From an uncultured Ruminococcus sp. (GTDB lineage: Bacteria > Bacillota > Clostridia > Oscillospirales > Acutalibacteraceae): 58,926 nucleotides of DNA. The notes beneath the pieces were generated by a model that was given only the letters and a program-made list of their open reading frames with translations, was not told the DNA's origin and ran no database searches. Each line of letters opens with the position of its first letter. Within the stretch, counting starts at the first letter, position 1. Of the stretch, positions 9,284 to 19,290 are shown piece by piece. The translations under genes and the position numbers were made by a program. The stretch is taken from positions 1 through 58,926 of the forward strand of contig CACXBF010000010.1 of the NCBI GenBank assembly GCA_902765855.1, written 5' to 3'.

Positions 9284-9358
9284 AAGGCATTTATTGTCAA
9301 AAAAAACTTTTTAACAATAAATGCCTTTCAAAAAAAGAGTTTTAAAAAGTAACTCTAT
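9284..9358 (-). terminator. Two hairpins downstream of the DUF5711 gene
   Basis: The first hairpin met by minus-strand transcription has arms AGAGTT/AACTCT (9336-9341, 9351-9356) followed by a run of seven T, a usable terminator for the gene ending at 9399. Below it is a perfect 14-base stem (AAGGCATTTATTGT, 9284-9297, with its complement at 9314-9327) and a 16-base loop without a clear T tract. The rest of the 478-base gap up to adhE is AT-rich, with only the adhE promoter recognised. Confidence 0.6.
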
Positions 9359-9398
9359 TGTGTTATTTCTGTAAAGAGAAGTTTGCTTTCATTTACAG

Positions 9399-10718
9399 TT
9401 ATTTTACCGTAGTGTTCATCTCAGTCTTAATAACTTCTGTTGCTCCAAGTGCATAAACTATATTGTCATTAGCCATAGCAATCTTCTTTAGTGTTTGTTC
9501 ACACTTTTTTTGGTCAACAAGTTTTCCGCTTTCCTTATCATAAAGATAAATCGTATCTCCAAATGAAACTGCAACCGTTTTATCTGCATTAGAAATTGAT
9601 TCAACCTTAATATCTGTTGAAATGGTCGCAGTAGTTTTTCCGTCTGTTGAAATTGTTACAATATCACAATCTCGACCATCAGGATATTTTGCAAGAGAAA
9701 GTGCTATTCCCTTTTCATTTGAGATATCATAATTTGTAATTGTTTTTGAATCATAGCTTATAAGATTTTTTTTATTATTTTCTATATCAAAAAAATAACT
9801 TTCATTTTTTCCGATTGCGACCGCATTTCCGTTATCAAAGAATTTCACATCATAAATACTATTATCCTTGAGTTCATACTTTGCGATATAAGCTTCTTGA
9901 CTGAAATCAAGAATATATACTGCACTTACAAGCGAACCTTTCTGCGCAGAAATACCTGAAACTATTGCACGAGTACCATCGGAATTTAATGAAATATTAT
10001 TTATATAATAATCTGCAAAAGAATATGCGTATTTTTCTTTGTTGTCCTTGCTATATACATTAAGCTTTGCGAGATAATCGCCGGACTGAGTTACTGCTGC
10101 AAATACACCGCTCGCTGAAATATCAGCACAGAAAATCTTATTTTTCAGAGATATATTATAAACTTCATTACTGTGGCTAAAAATTCTAATTCCAGTACCG
10201 CCAGCATTGAAAACCATAGAATAATCGCGACTTGTCCTTAATATAGGCTTTGCGAAGGCATTTCCGAGATTTTGCCTCTGACCGGCGTTATCATTCAAAA
10301 GTACAATACTTGTATCGCTTACATATACAGGAGTTTTCTCGTCCATAAGAGCGAAATTTCCGTCTGTAATCTCGTTTCCGTTTATGCTTGTAGGATACCC
10401 ATCACCTTGAGATATACCAAGTAAATCATACTGAATAAATCTTGAAACATTATCCGGAGAAAGCTTTTCCCAGTTAAGTATAACCAGAAGTAAAATTACG
10501 CAGCCAAAAATTATCAGCAATACCTTCAAAAGCTTTTTTATAAGTTCAGGCTGAATTGGAGCAGGCTCATCATATTTATCAATAGGAACATCTTCATAGC
10601 TTACAACCTGTCTATCTGCAACATTTTTTTCTTTTGCGGCAGCGTGTCTTTCCCCTCTTGAAGAATGTCTTTTTTGTTTTTCATTTTCTTCATTAAATCT
10701 ATTGTTTTTTTCTGCCAT
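9399..10718 (-). CDS. DUF5711 family membrane-anchored beta-propeller-like protein
   Basis: A 439-residue protein with a charged Lys/Glu/Arg-rich cytoplasmic head (1-60), one membrane segment (about 64-84, LLKVLLIIFGCVILLLVIL) and a large exterior domain of repeated short beta strands (for example YAYSFADYYINNISLNSDGTRA, VAVSFGDTIYLYDKESGKLV). These WD40-like repeats and the single anchor fit DUF5711. The role is unknown; family members are common in Ruminococcaceae and may act as surface scaffolds. The start has AAAGGA upstream. It is divergent from the ClC gene and appears monocistronic. Confidence 0.75.
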   Translation of the reverse strand: MAEKNNRFNEENEKQKRHSSRGERHAAAKEKNVADRQVVSYEDVPIDKYDEPAPIQPELIKKLLKVLLIIFGCVILLLVILNWEKLSPDNVSRFIQYDLLGISQGDGYPTSINGNEITDGNFALMDEKTPVYVSDTSIVLLNDNAGQRQNLGNAFAKPILRTSRDYSMVFNAGGTGIRIFSHSNEVYNISLKNKIFCADISASGVFAAVTQSGDYLAKLNVYSKDNKEKYAYSFADYYINNISLNSDGTRAIVSGISAQKGSLVSAVYILDFSQEAYIAKYELKDNSIYDVKFFDNGNAVAIGKNESYFFDIENNKKNLISYDSKTITNYDISNEKGIALSLAKYPDGRDCDIVTISTDGKTTATISTDIKVESISNADKTVAVSFGDTIYLYDKESGKLVDQKKCEQTLKKIAMANDNIVYALGATEVIKTEMNTTVK

Positions 10719-10907
10719 ATATATCTAAATCCTTTCGACAATTCGATAAAAAAATCCAATATATTCTCTATTATACATTCATTCCCTAAGAAATTCAAGC
10801 CTACTATATAATGGTGTTATAAGTCGTCAAATAAATCATATTATCATTGATTTAATCTAATATCTTCTGTATAATTATTTATATAAATAAAATTGGAAGT
10901 GTTGTAT

Positions 10908-12176
10908 TTGACCTTTTTTAAGCTGATTAAAACCTATCTGAAAAAAATCTATTTCAAGATGAAAAAATTCCTAAGATGGACGCTTGTTTCCATTGTAACA
11001 GGTCTTACTGTCGGCGGATTTAGCACACTATTTGCCTTCATGATGAATGTTGTTACAGACTTTCGTACTAATAATGATTATATCATCTACTTTCTTCCGC
11101 TTGCAGGTCTTATAACTGTTTTTCTGTATAACGCTTTTAAATTCAAAAATGATAAAGGTACAAATCTTGTTTTGTCCACGATTCATGCACAAAGTGAAAT
11201 TCCTTTCAGAATGGCTCCACTTATATTTATAACTACAATACTTACCCATCTTTTCGGAGGTTCAGCAGGTCGTGAAGGTGCTGCCTTACAGCTTGGCGGA
11301 AGTATCGGAAATCAGCTTGGACGCTGGTTCAAATTTGATGATGCAGATAAACGAGTTGTAGTTCTCTGTGGTATGAGCGCAGCCTTTTCAGCAGTTTTCG
11401 GAACACCTATGGCTGCAGCGGTTTTCTCTATGGAGGTTGTCAGCATTGGCATAATGTATTACGCAGCACTTGTTCCCTGTGTATTTTCATCTCTGATTGC
11501 ATCATACTTTGCAACTAATTTTGGTGTTCACGGCGAGGATTTCACATTTATAAAATTCCCATCTTTAACATTCTTCAACGCCTTTGAAATAGTCTGTCTT
11601 TCAATTTTTTGTGCTGGTATAAGCATTGCATTCTGCATTATGCTCCATAAAACAAGCGATTTACTAAGAAAATACCTTAAAAATCCTTATATAAGAATTT
11701 TTCTTGCCGGCTTAGTAATAGTTTGTCTTACATTATTATTCAATACAAGAGATTATAACGGTGCGGGAATACCTGTAATAACAAAAGCTCTTCAAGGCGA
11801 AACTGTTCCCTATGCTTTTATATTGAAAATGATTTTTACAGCTATAACTATTGGTGCCGGTTTTCGTGGTGGAGAAATTGTTCCTACATTCTTTATTGGT
11901 GCAACTTTTGGATGTCTTTTCGGAAATATCGTTGGATTTTCCCCTTCGGTCTGTGCGGCCGTCGGACTTATTGCACTTTTCTGCGGTGTTACAAACTGTC
12001 CGATAACTTCTATTCTTATCAGCTTTGAGCTTTTCGGTGCAGGCGGCATACCATTTTTTATGATTGCAGTTGCAATAAGTTATTTTATGTCTGGTTACTA
12101 TGGATTATATCACGATCAAACAATAGTATATTCAAAATACAAAACAAAATATATCAATCGCCGTACCAAATATTAA
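10908..12176 (+). CDS. ClC-type chloride channel or exchanger
   Basis: A polytopic ClC-family protein (about 422 residues) moving chloride or related anions across the cytoplasmic membrane. The signature GGSAGREGAALQLGGSIG matches the family GxxxGREGP filter region, with Ala replacing the usual Pro. The glutamate of GREG is the expected gate, favouring an H+/Cl- exchanger over a passive channel. GFRGGEIVPTFFIGATFG is the second filter segment. There is no C-terminal CBS pair. TTG at 10908 is preferred because GGAAG (10895-10899) lies eight bases upstream; the longer frame from 10893 would start inside that site. It is followed by repeat copy B. Confidence 0.9.
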   Translation: MTFFKLIKTYLKKIYFKMKKFLRWTLVSIVTGLTVGGFSTLFAFMMNVVTDFRTNNDYIIYFLPLAGLITVFLYNAFKFKNDKGTNLVLSTIHAQSEIPFRMAPLIFITTILTHLFGGSAGREGAALQLGGSIGNQLGRWFKFDDADKRVVVLCGMSAAFSAVFGTPMAAAVFSMEVVSIGIMYYAALVPCVFSSLIASYFATNFGVHGEDFTFIKFPSLTFFNAFEIVCLSIFCAGISIAFCIMLHKTSDLLRKYLKNPYIRIFLAGLVIVCLTLLFNTRDYNGAGIPVITKALQGETVPYAFILKMIFTAITIGAGFRGGEIVPTFFIGATFGCLFGNIVGFSPSVCAAVGLIALFCGVTNCPITSILISFELFGAGGIPFFMIAVAISYFMSGYYGLYHDQTIVYSKYKTKYINRRTKY

Positions 12177-12189
12177 CGGCGAGCCATCG

Positions 12190-13140
12190 CTTCCTAAGAC
12201 ACTCAAAAGTTTCGCTTGAGCCTTTTCTACACCAGCTTAGCTGGTGAAAGTTGCTCGCAGTTTCCAAAGGATAGTCACCTAAGGCAAAGCCTTTGGTCGT
12301 CGTCCGCAGACAGCGAAATACCTTTGGGCAAAACTCAACATTCCTTTGCCTTTGAGTGGCGGATTTTATCCGCCACTTTTTCTTTTGTTAACAACATTAG
12401 TTTCATAAGGGCGGACTTTGTCCGCCTTTATAGAGCAAGAGATGTTAAGGGCTTTGCCCTTAAAACCCACGAGAGACTCCGTCCCTCGACCCTGCAAGCT
12501 TTTGAAAAAGCTTGAGCAAAACTTTTATTTGTCTTAGGTAAACTTATTGGCTGAGCGGTAGTTCATTGCTAATTTCTTAATCCGCGTCAATAAACTACCC
12601 TTGCAAGTGTCGAGCGAGACTTGTCGAGCGATTCCGCGTCTTGGAGGCGGCGACTCGCCGCTTAAGGGCTTTGCCCTTAAAACCTACGAGGGACTCCGTC
12701 CCTCGACCCTGCAAGCTTTTGAAAAAGCTTGAGCAAAACTTTTATTTGTCTTAGATGAACTTATTGGCTGAGCGGTAGTTCATTGCTAATTTCTTAATCC
12801 GCGTCAATAAACTACCCCTGCAAGTGTCGAGCGATTCCGCGTCTTGGAGGCGGCGACTCGCCGCTTAAGGGCTTTGCCCTTAAAACCTACGAGGGATTCC
12901 GTCCCTCGACCCTGCAAGCTTTTGAAAAAGCTTGAGCAAAACTTTTATTTGTCTTAGATAAACTTATTGGCTGAGCGGTAGTTCATTGCTAATTTCTTAA
13001 TCTGCGTCAATAAACTACCCTTGCAAGTGTCGAGCGAGACTTGTCGAGCGATTCCGCATCTTGGAGGCGGCGACTTGCCGCCTTGAGCAAAACTTTTAAG
13101 TGTCTAAGGGAAGCGCATTAGCTAAGCGGTAGTTACTTCG
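12190..13140 (+). repeat. Large modular palindromic repeat block, copy B
   Basis: The whole gap from the ClC gene to the P-loop gene is non-coding repeat. It opens with TAAGACACTCAAAAG at 12195 and closes near 13078-13110 with the inverted counterpart CTTGAGCAAAACTTTTAAGT. Palindromes include CCAAAGG/CCTTTGG, GTGGCGGAT/ATCCGCCAC (12356-12376), AAGGGCGGAC/GTCCGCCTT (12407-12428) and TTAAGGGC/GCCCTTAA. Its right part is a three-unit tandem array listed separately. A 99-codon open frame from 12216 crosses several modules and is judged spurious. Confidence 0.9.
12445..13081 (+). repeat. Three tandem units of 217, 203 and 217 bp
   Basis: Near-identical units begin at 12445, 12662 and 12865, each opening with TTAAGGGCTTTGCCCTTAA. 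The order within a unit is that palindrome, GGGACTCC/GTCCCTC, GCAAGCTTTTGAAAAAGCTT, GCGGTAGTT...AACTACC, and GGCGGCGACTCGCCGC. Unit 2 is shorter because it lacks exactly 14 bases, the second copy of an internal TGTCGAGCGA-type duplication. Few substitutions separate the units, so the duplications are recent or are homogenised. Confidence 0.95.
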
Positions 13141-13157
13141 ACCGTACCAACAAAAGA

Positions 13158-13196
13158 AAAACCGTTCGATGCCATTAGCACGAACGGTTTCTTTTT
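13158..13196. terminator. Bidirectional hairpin terminator
   Basis: Arms AAACCGTTCG and CGAACGGTTT enclose about 12 bases. T-rich tracts follow on both strands (TTTCTTTTT plus, TTTTTCTTTTG minus). It lies just past the stop of the P-loop gene that ends at 13216. Confidence 0.8.
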
Positions 13197-13215
13197 ATAT
13201 TATTTTAGCCTTAAA

Positions 13216-13632
13216 TCAGATTTTAACAGAAATTGCATCAAGGCTCTTTGGAAGCTCACTTTCATCAGCAGAAATCAAGAATGTGAACTTTGTTTCGGAC
13301 TTAGCTGCAAGAACATTAACTTTTGTGATAAAGTCCGCAAGCTTATCGAAATCATTACCGCAAATCTTGAGTGTAGAATCTACAAGAACATCTGTTACAT
13401 CGTAGTTACCTGCACAGATACCGCTAAGGAAACCAAAGAATGCGTCATAACCTGTGATAGCATATTGATCTGTGTCAATAAGTCTTGCCTTATGAGTAAC
13501 ATCATAAGTAAGCTTTGCACCCTTTTCTATGACAACAACATTGCCATTTGATGCTGAAACAGCTTCATTTGCGAGAGAGATGAGTTTCTTAGTTTTGCCC
13601 GAACCTTTTTTGCCTATGATTAGAGTTACCAT
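13216..13632 (-). CDS. Small P-loop NTPase, unknown function
   Basis: A 138-residue protein starting MVTLIIGKKGSGKTKKL, with a Walker A motif GKKGSGKT at 7-14 and a possible Walker B strand in DVTDVLVDS near 80. C-terminal segments TFLISADESELP resemble the sensor strand of small ATP-binding proteins. It is far shorter than most ATPases and carries no other recognisable domain. It follows pgi on the same strand 58 bases downstream, so it may share its transcript. An AGGAGG-like site precedes the start. Some databases label relatives as PilT-like, but nothing else here supports pili. Function unknown. Confidence 0.75.
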   Translation of the reverse strand: MVTLIIGKKGSGKTKKLISLANEAVSASNGNVVVIEKGAKLTYDVTHKARLIDTDQYAITGYDAFFGFLSGICAGNYDVTDVLVDSTLKICGNDFDKLADFITKVNVLAAKSETKFTFLISADESELPKSLDAISVKI

Positions 13633-13690
13633 TGTAACGCCTCCTTATAAATTTAACCGCATATGCGGAAAGATTACATTATTATTAAAA

Positions 13691-15028
13691 TTATTTAAGT
13701 CTTGCCTCAAGAGCCTCTTTCTGAGCCTCATATCCAGGCTTGCCGAGAAGTGCAAACATATTCTTCTTGTAGCTCTCAACACCAGGCTGGTCGAATGGAT
13801 TAATACCCATCGTATATCCACTGATAGCGCAAGCCTTCTCAAAGAAGTAAATGAGATAGCCAAGCTCTGCTTCGCTTGAATCTTCAATTGTAAGAATTAC
13901 ATTAGGAACTCCGCCGTCTGTATGAGCAAGAACTGTTCCTTCAAATGCCTTCTTATTAACGAAATCCATAGTCTTACCACTAAGGAAGTTTAAGCCGTCA
14001 ACATTCTCTGGGTCTGTGCCAAGAGTAACATCTTGCTTTGGTTTATCAATAAGAACAACTGTTTCAAACATTGTACGAGAACCGTCCTGAATGAACTGTC
14101 CCATAGAATGGAGGTCTGTTGAGAAAACAACAGATGCTGGGAAAAGACCCTTATTGTCCTTACCTTCACTTTCGCCGAAGAGCTGCTTCCACCACTCGTT
14201 CATAAGAGTGAATGCCGGCTCATAGCTTACAAGAAGCTCAATAGCCTTACCCTTGCGATAAAGAATATTTCTGATTGCAGCATATTTATAGCAATCATTT
14301 TTTTCGAGATCACATACAGAAAGCTCCTCACGAGCCTTTGCAGCACCAGCCATAAGAGCATCAATATCAGCGCCGGAAACAGCGATTGGAAGAAGTCCTA
14401 CTGCTGTAAGAACTGAATAACGGCCACCGACATCATCAGGTACAACAAAAGTTTCGTAACCTTCACGGTCTGCGAGCATTTTAAGAGTACCCTTTGCCTT
14501 ATCAGTTGTGCAGAAGATTCTCTCCTTAGCACCCTCTTTGCCATACTTGTTTTCAAGGAATTCTCTGAAAACTCTGAAAGCAATAGCAGGCTCAGTAGTT
14601 GTACCGGATTTAGAAATCATATTGATAGAAACATCTTTGCCCTCACAGATTTGAAGAAGTTCAGAAAGAGCAGTTGAGCTAATGCTGTTACCTGTGAAAT
14701 AGATGTCAGGAGTATCCTTTTTCAATGCGTTGTAGTTCGGGGACTTCAAGAATTCGATAGCTGCACGAGCACCGAGGTAAGAACCACCAATACCGATAAC
14801 AATAAATACCTCTGTATTCTTCTTAATTCTTTCAGCAGCAGCCTTAATTCTTGCGAATTCGTCCTTATCATAATCAACAGGAAGGTCGAGCCAACCAACA
14901 AAGTCATTGCCAAGACCTGATTTGTTGTGGAGCATTTCGTGAGCTGCCTTAATCTGTGGAGCAATTGCTGTATACTCACGGTCAGCGATAAAATCCGAAA
15001 CATGCTTAACGCTTAATTTTGTTGCCAT
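13691..15028 (-). CDS. pgi: Glucose-6-phosphate isomerase
   Basis: A 445-residue phosphoglucose isomerase of the shorter Bacillus/Clostridium type, interconverting glucose-6-phosphate and fructose-6-phosphate in cytoplasmic glycolysis. Visible family segments are [18 protein letters not shown], the sugar-phosphate loop [32 protein letters not shown], and the C-terminal [20 protein letters not shown]. All are intact and the length is normal. The ribosome site is AAGGAGG. The upstream 337-base gap separates it from ftsH and holds the long hairpin after ftsH. Confidence 0.96.
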   Translation of the reverse strand: MATKLSVKHVSDFIADREYTAIAPQIKAAHEMLHNKSGLGNDFVGWLDLPVDYDKDEFARIKAAAERIKKNTEVFIVIGIGGSYLGARAAIEFLKSPNYNALKKDTPDIYFTGNSISSTALSELLQICEGKDVSINMISKSGTTTEPAIAFRVFREFLENKYGKEGAKERIFCTTDKAKGTLKMLADREGYETFVVPDDVGGRYSVLTAVGLLPIAVSGADIDALMAGAAKAREELSVCDLEKNDCYKYAAIRNILYRKGKAIELLVSYEPAFTLMNEWWKQLFGESEGKDNKGLFPASVVFSTDLHSMGQFIQDGSRTMFETVVLIDKPKQDVTLGTDPENVDGLNFLSGKTMDFVNKKAFEGTVLAHTDGGVPNVILTIEDSSEAELGYLIYFFEKACAISGYTMGINPFDQPGVESYKKNMFALLGKPGYEAQKEALEARLK

Positions 15029-15270
15029 AATTAAAATATCCTCCTTTTAAGTTAGCAGGAAATTTGGCGAAACGCTTATCCAAATAAGATATTTGAAAAA
15101 CAAAGTTGCCTACTATTCCCCATCCCTTTATAATTTATTTTACAATATTAAAACGATAATTACAAGCCTATTTGAACATTTTTTATAAATTTATTAAAAT
15201 GCATCTAATATTAAGAGCAAAATTATCTCATAATTCTTCAGAACAACTTTTAAATTTTCTTATCAAAATA

Positions 15271-15345
15271 AAATGCACAGCCTTTGTGCAATATGCCTCA
15301 AAAATTTAATACTTTTTGAGATACATATTATAAAGCTGTGCATTT
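15271..15345 (-). terminator. Long multi-bulge hairpin after ftsH
   Basis: Three nested complementary stems share one axis: AAATGCACAGC/GCTGTGCATTT (11 bp), AATATG/CATATT and CTCAAAAA/TTTTTGAG, about 25 pairs in 75 bases. On the minus strand it lies 20 bases after the ftsH stop and is followed by TATTTTGATAAG, so it can end the ftsH transcript. It is larger than a normal terminator. Nothing else is recognised in the 337-base gap. Confidence 0.6.
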
Positions 15346-15365
15346 AAAGTAATCTTAAATTTTAA

Positions 15366-17258
15366 TTAATCTTCATCGCTATCTTTGTTAAGTTCTCCGA
15401 GAAGTTCTTCGGCGCTTGCACCTTCCATAACTCTCTTGAACTCATCACCGCTCATTTTTTCGTTACTGATGAGGAATTTAGCGACTTCGTGAAGTCTGCC
15501 TATATTATTCTTGAGAATTTCTTCTGTCCTACTATAGCCGGTTGTGATAATATCGCTGACTTCCTTATCAATCTTAGAAGCTGTAGCCTCTGAATAATTC
15601 TTTGAATGACCAAGTTCCTTACCCAAGAAAACATTACTGTCATCTGCTGAATACGCGATAGGTCCGAGAGTATCACTCATACCATACTGTGCAACCATTG
15701 CGAATGCAAGCTTTGTTGCTCTCTCAATATCATTAGACGCACCTGTTGAAATATCTCCAATAATGAGTGCTTCTGCAACTCGTCCACCAAGAAGAACAAC
15801 TATATCCTCTTTCATTTCTTTCTTAGAACGATATGACTTATCTTCACTTGGCAAGGACATTGTAAATCCGCCTGCCATACCTCTCGGAATAATTGAAATC
15901 TGATGAACCGGGTCCTGTGTCGGACAGAAATATGTTGCGATTGCGTGTCCTGCCTCGTGATATGCTGTCAATTTCTTTTCAGCATCACTCATTACTCTCG
16001 ATTTCTTTTCTGCACCGACAACAACCTTGATTGTTGCTTCCTCAACCTCAGTCATTGTAATAGCCTTAAGGTCTTTTCTTGCAGCAAGAAGTGCAGCTTC
16101 ATTAAGGAGGTTTTCAAGGTCTGCACCTGTAAAACCAGCTGTAGATTTTGCAATAGTTTTAAGAACAACATCAGGAGCAAGAGGCTTACCCTTTGCGTGA
16201 ACCTTGAGTATTTCTTCACGACCCTTTATATCAGGTCTGCCAACAATAACCTGTCTATCAAAACGACCTGGACGCATAAGAGCCGGGTCAAGAATGTCAG
16301 GACGGTTTGTTGCGGCAATCATAATTACGCCTTCGTTAGCACCGAAGCCGTCCATCTCAACGAGAAGCTGGTTAAGTGTCTGCTCACGCTCATCGTGTCC
16401 ACCGCCAAGACCTGCACCACGCTGACGGCCTACAGCATCAATTTCATCTATGAATATGATGCAAGGGCTATTTTTCTTAGCCTGTTCAAAGAGGTCACGA
16501 ACTCTTGACGCACCGACACCAACAAACATTTCAACGAAGTCTGAACCTGAGATTGAGAAGAACTGAACGCCTGCTTCACCTGCAACTGCTCTTGCAAGAA
16601 GGGTTTTACCTGTTCCCGGAGGGCCTACAAGCAAAACGCCCTTTGGTATTCTTGCACCAAGTTCATTATACTTTTTAGGGTCTTTGAGGAACTCAACTAT
16701 TTCACGAAGTTCTTCCTTTTCCTCGTCAGCGCCTGCAACATCGGCAAAGGTTGTCTTACGCTTTTCATCGGAAATGCTCTTGATTTTAGCCTTTCCGAAG
16801 CCCATTGTTTTGCCGTCGCCACCCATACCATTAGACAGCTTTCGCATAAAGTATATCCAAAATATTACTAATGCACCAAGCAATATGATATTCGGCAGTA
16901 AATCTATCAGCCAAGAATTTTCTGATGCTCTGATATGGTCATACTTCATCGGGTCATCAGGATGCTTCTCATTATACTGGTCAACATATGGGTTGATTTG
17001 GTCAAGGAAAGTTGTAATGCTTGCAGCTGTTGCCTTGACAACAGTGCCTTTTTCATCATTTAGCTTAAGTTCAATAGCACCTGTACCGAAATTTACTGTA
17101 TATTCCTTAACCTTCATATCCTTGAAGTAATAAACTATCTCGGAAGTAGTAGGCTGTTCTGTTCTCTGAGAACTGAAAATAACTGCAATAATTATTATCA
17201 GAACAATCGGAATACCAAGATAAATCAGTAGATTTCTTATGGTTTTTTTATTATCCAA
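15366..17258 (-). CDS. ftsH: ATP-dependent zinc metalloprotease FtsH
   Basis: A 630-residue membrane AAA+ protease that degrades misfolded membrane and regulatory proteins. It has two N-terminal membrane segments (about 9-29 and 116-138) around an exterior loop, Walker A GPPGTGKT at 212-219, Walker B IIFIDEID near 267-274, the arginine-rich second region of homology around 318-335 and the zinc motif HEAGH at 434-438. Length and order are standard. It ends the rnj-gdpP-rplI-dnaB-tilS-hpt-ftsH run. The tilS-hpt-ftsH order is a well-known Firmicutes arrangement. The gap of about 120 bases after hpt may hold its own promoter. Confidence 0.97.
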   Translation of the reverse strand: MDNKKTIRNLLIYLGIPIVLIIIIAVIFSSQRTEQPTTSEIVYYFKDMKVKEYTVNFGTGAIELKLNDEKGTVVKATAASITTFLDQINPYVDQYNEKHPDDPMKYDHIRASENSWLIDLLPNIILLGALVIFWIYFMRKLSNGMGGDGKTMGFGKAKIKSISDEKRKTTFADVAGADEEKEELREIVEFLKDPKKYNELGARIPKGVLLVGPPGTGKTLLARAVAGEAGVQFFSISGSDFVEMFVGVGASRVRDLFEQAKKNSPCIIFIDEIDAVGRQRGAGLGGGHDEREQTLNQLLVEMDGFGANEGVIMIAATNRPDILDPALMRPGRFDRQVIVGRPDIKGREEILKVHAKGKPLAPDVVLKTIAKSTAGFTGADLENLLNEAALLAARKDLKAITMTEVEEATIKVVVGAEKKSRVMSDAEKKLTAYHEAGHAIATYFCPTQDPVHQISIIPRGMAGGFTMSLPSEDKSYRSKKEMKEDIVVLLGGRVAEALIIGDISTGASNDIERATKLAFAMVAQYGMSDTLGPIAYSADDSNVFLGKELGHSKNYSEATASKIDKEVSDIITTGYSRTEEILKNNIGRLHEVAKFLISNEKMSGDEFKRVMEGASAEELLGELNKDSDED

Positions 17259-17378
17259 AATTTCTGCCTCCTTATTTTTGCATTGTTATATTAGTTTATC
17301 GTAAATTGTGAATAATTTCAAGTAGTAAACTGCTTAAAATAGCGATAAACATCTATTTATTTTAAGAAAAAAGCTGAT

Positions 17379-17927
17379 TTATTCACTTTTTTCATAAATT
17401 TCTCTTTTAAGGATACCAACAAAGGGAAGGTTTCTATAATGTTCATTATAGTCAAGACCATAACCTACAACAAATTCATCAGGGATTTCACAACCTTTGT
17501 AATCCGGAATTATATCAAAGTTTCTTCTTGCCGGTTTATCCAAAAGCGTGCATACTGTAACTGATTTTGCATTCTTTTCTTCAAAAAGATATTCTCTAAG
17601 CTTATATAGTGTACAACCTGTGTCGAGAATATCATCAACTACAACAACATTCTTTCCGTCAGCACTTGCCGAAATATCCTTTAGAATGTTAATCTTACCG
17701 CTCGAAACTGTTGAACAGCCATAGCTTGATGCCTGCATAAAATCAACCTCACAAGGGATGCTCAGTTTTCTCACTATATCTGCAAAAAACATAAAACTGC
17801 CTTTAAGAATACAAACCATAAGCAGATTTCCGTCTTGATTTTTTCGGCTTATATCTTCTGCAATTCTACTTGTCAGTCTTTCTATATCGTCACAGCTAAG
17901 CAAAATCTTGGATATATCATTTATCAT
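17379..17927 (-). CDS. hpt: Hypoxanthine phosphoribosyltransferase
   Basis: Purine salvage enzyme (182 residues from the preferred start) converting hypoxanthine or guanine plus PRPP to IMP or GMP in the cytoplasm. The PRPP-binding loop VVVVDDILDTGCTLY and the flexible-loop segment QASSYG are present, as are the C-terminal FVVGYGLDYNEHYRNLPFVG residues of the base-binding site. Met at 17927 is preferred because AGAGGTAAGG precedes it; the frame can be read to 17945, overlapping tilS. It lies about ten bases after tilS and should be co-transcribed and partly coupled with it. Confidence 0.95.
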   Translation of the reverse strand: MINDISKILLSCDDIERLTSRIAEDISRKNQDGNLLMVCILKGSFMFFADIVRKLSIPCEVDFMQASSYGCSTVSSGKINILKDISASADGKNVVVVDDILDTGCTLYKLREYLFEEKNAKSVTVCTLLDKPARRNFDIIPDYKGCEIPDEFVVGYGLDYNEHYRNLPFVGILKREIYEKSE

Positions 17928-17937
17928 AGCCTTACCT

Positions 17938-19290
17938 CTATTCATCTATGTATATTATCAAAACCTTTTGAGTAGTATCTTTAACGCAACACTGCTCAGA
18001 AACGCCTATTCCCTCTGCCCATAAAATATTATTTTCATCGGCAAGCAAAATAGTAGAATCACGCTTTTCAGCGGGAATTTTCATTTCAGACATAAGCTTT
18101 CTGAGTGGCTTCGTAATTCCTCTGCCCTTCGGTGCAATGAAATCTCCGGCTTGTCTATTTCTGAAAATGACTCTACTGGGTATTGTATCATAATCAAGCG
18201 AAATGGTAAATAAACTTTTTGTAAACTTTGCTCTCTCAAGAAATTCCTTTATATTAATCAATTCTGTTCGTACATTTTTATTACATATCATCGCTGAATC
18301 ATTGATAAATACTGGAATTTCTGATATCTTTTCATTCTCATTCAAAAAGCTTTCTCGATAAATTCTGAATATTCCCTGACTTGAAATAGCCATAATATCA
18401 TTTTTAACTGAAACAGCACCACCATTTTTAATAGCTTTTTCAATAAGCTCTATATGAACACTTTCAGGCTCAATATTTTCCCTACTGCAAATAATCTCAA
18501 TCACTCTTGCAAGAACGGGCTTATCAAGCTTTTTTAACTTTTCGCACGAATAACCATTCTCAATTTTGCTTTCTGATAGTGCAATCTGAGCAGATTTTTC
18601 TATAAATTCATCAAGCTCTTTCATACTCTTAGAAAATCTCAGAAAGGCTTCTTCTATTGAGGGATTTATTCCTCTTAGAACTGGTACAATATCAAGGCGA
18701 ACTTTATTTCTTGTATAAAGTCTTTCGGAATTTGTGCTGTCATTTACATATGGAATATTATGAGATTTGCAGTATTCCTCTGTATCTGCTCTTGAGGCAA
18801 GAATTAGCGGTCTTATGATATTATCACGCTTAGGCGGTATACCTCTTGCACCCTTTATGCCACTGCCTCGGCTTATATTCATAAGTATAGTTTCCATACT
18901 ATCGGTTGAGGTATGAGCAGTTGCGATTTTTGCACCAAGCCTTGTGGCATTTTTATTCAGGAAGTCATACCTAACTTGCCTGCCGCATTCCTCACTTCCG
19001 AGATTTCTTTCGGAAGCGAGCTTATTTATATCACATTGTAGAATAAAAAGCTCTACACAAAGCTTTTTGCATAGTTCACGAACGAAATTTTCATCACGAA
19101 AGCTTTCGTCACCTCTCAAAAGATGATTTATATGACAAGCATAAATCGTGAGAGAAAAGCTTTCTCTTATAGACATCAAAGAGCAGAGCAGTGCTGTTGA
19201 ATCTGCTCCGCCCGAAAGTGCAACTATGATTTTATCTCCATTTTCAATCAAAGAATATTCTTTGATAGCTTTTAATAATTTATTCTCCAC
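17938..19290 (-). CDS. tilS: tRNA(Ile)-lysidine synthase
   Basis: A 450-residue enzyme that attaches lysine to C34 of the CAU-anticodon isoleucine tRNA, changing it to read AUA. The PP-loop ATP pyrophosphatase motif SGGADS is at residues 26-31, and the TAHTSTDSMETILMN and GARGIPP segments belong to the catalytic domain. The C-terminal substrate-binding domain includes GDFIAPKGRGITKPLRKLMSEMKIP. The start is GTG with AGGAG upstream, inside the last 11 bases of dnaB, so it is translationally coupled to dnaB. Essential in nearly all bacteria. Confidence 0.95.
   Translation of the reverse strand: MENKLLKAIKEYSLIENGDKIIVALSGGADSTALLCSLMSIRESFSLTIYACHINHLLRGDESFRDENFVRELCKKLCVELFILQCDINKLASERNLGSEECGRQVRYDFLNKNATRLGAKIATAHTSTDSMETILMNISRGSGIKGARGIPPKRDNIIRPLILASRADTEEYCKSHNIPYVNDSTNSERLYTRNKVRLDIVPVLRGINPSIEEAFLRFSKSMKELDEFIEKSAQIALSESKIENGYSCEKLKKLDKPVLARVIEIICSRENIEPESVHIELIEKAIKNGGAVSVKNDIMAISSQGIFRIYRESFLNENEKISEIPVFINDSAMICNKNVRTELINIKEFLERAKFTKSLFTISLDYDTIPSRVIFRNRQAGDFIAPKGRGITKPLRKLMSEMKIPAEKRDSTILLADENNILWAEGIGVSEQCCVKDTTQKVLIIYIDE

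Noticed and set aside
9284-9327. 14-bp perfect hairpin as a riboswitch for adhE
   Set aside because: It lies upstream of the adhE promoter and so is not in the adhE leader; it is more likely a 3' structure of the DUF5711 transcript.
12216-12515. 99-codon plus-strand open frame
   Set aside because: It runs through several palindromic modules of repeat copy B; the reading frame is not conserved in the other copies.
12445-13081. CRISPR-like array
   Set aside because: Units are 200 bases or more and whole units repeat; there are no short repeats with unique spacers.
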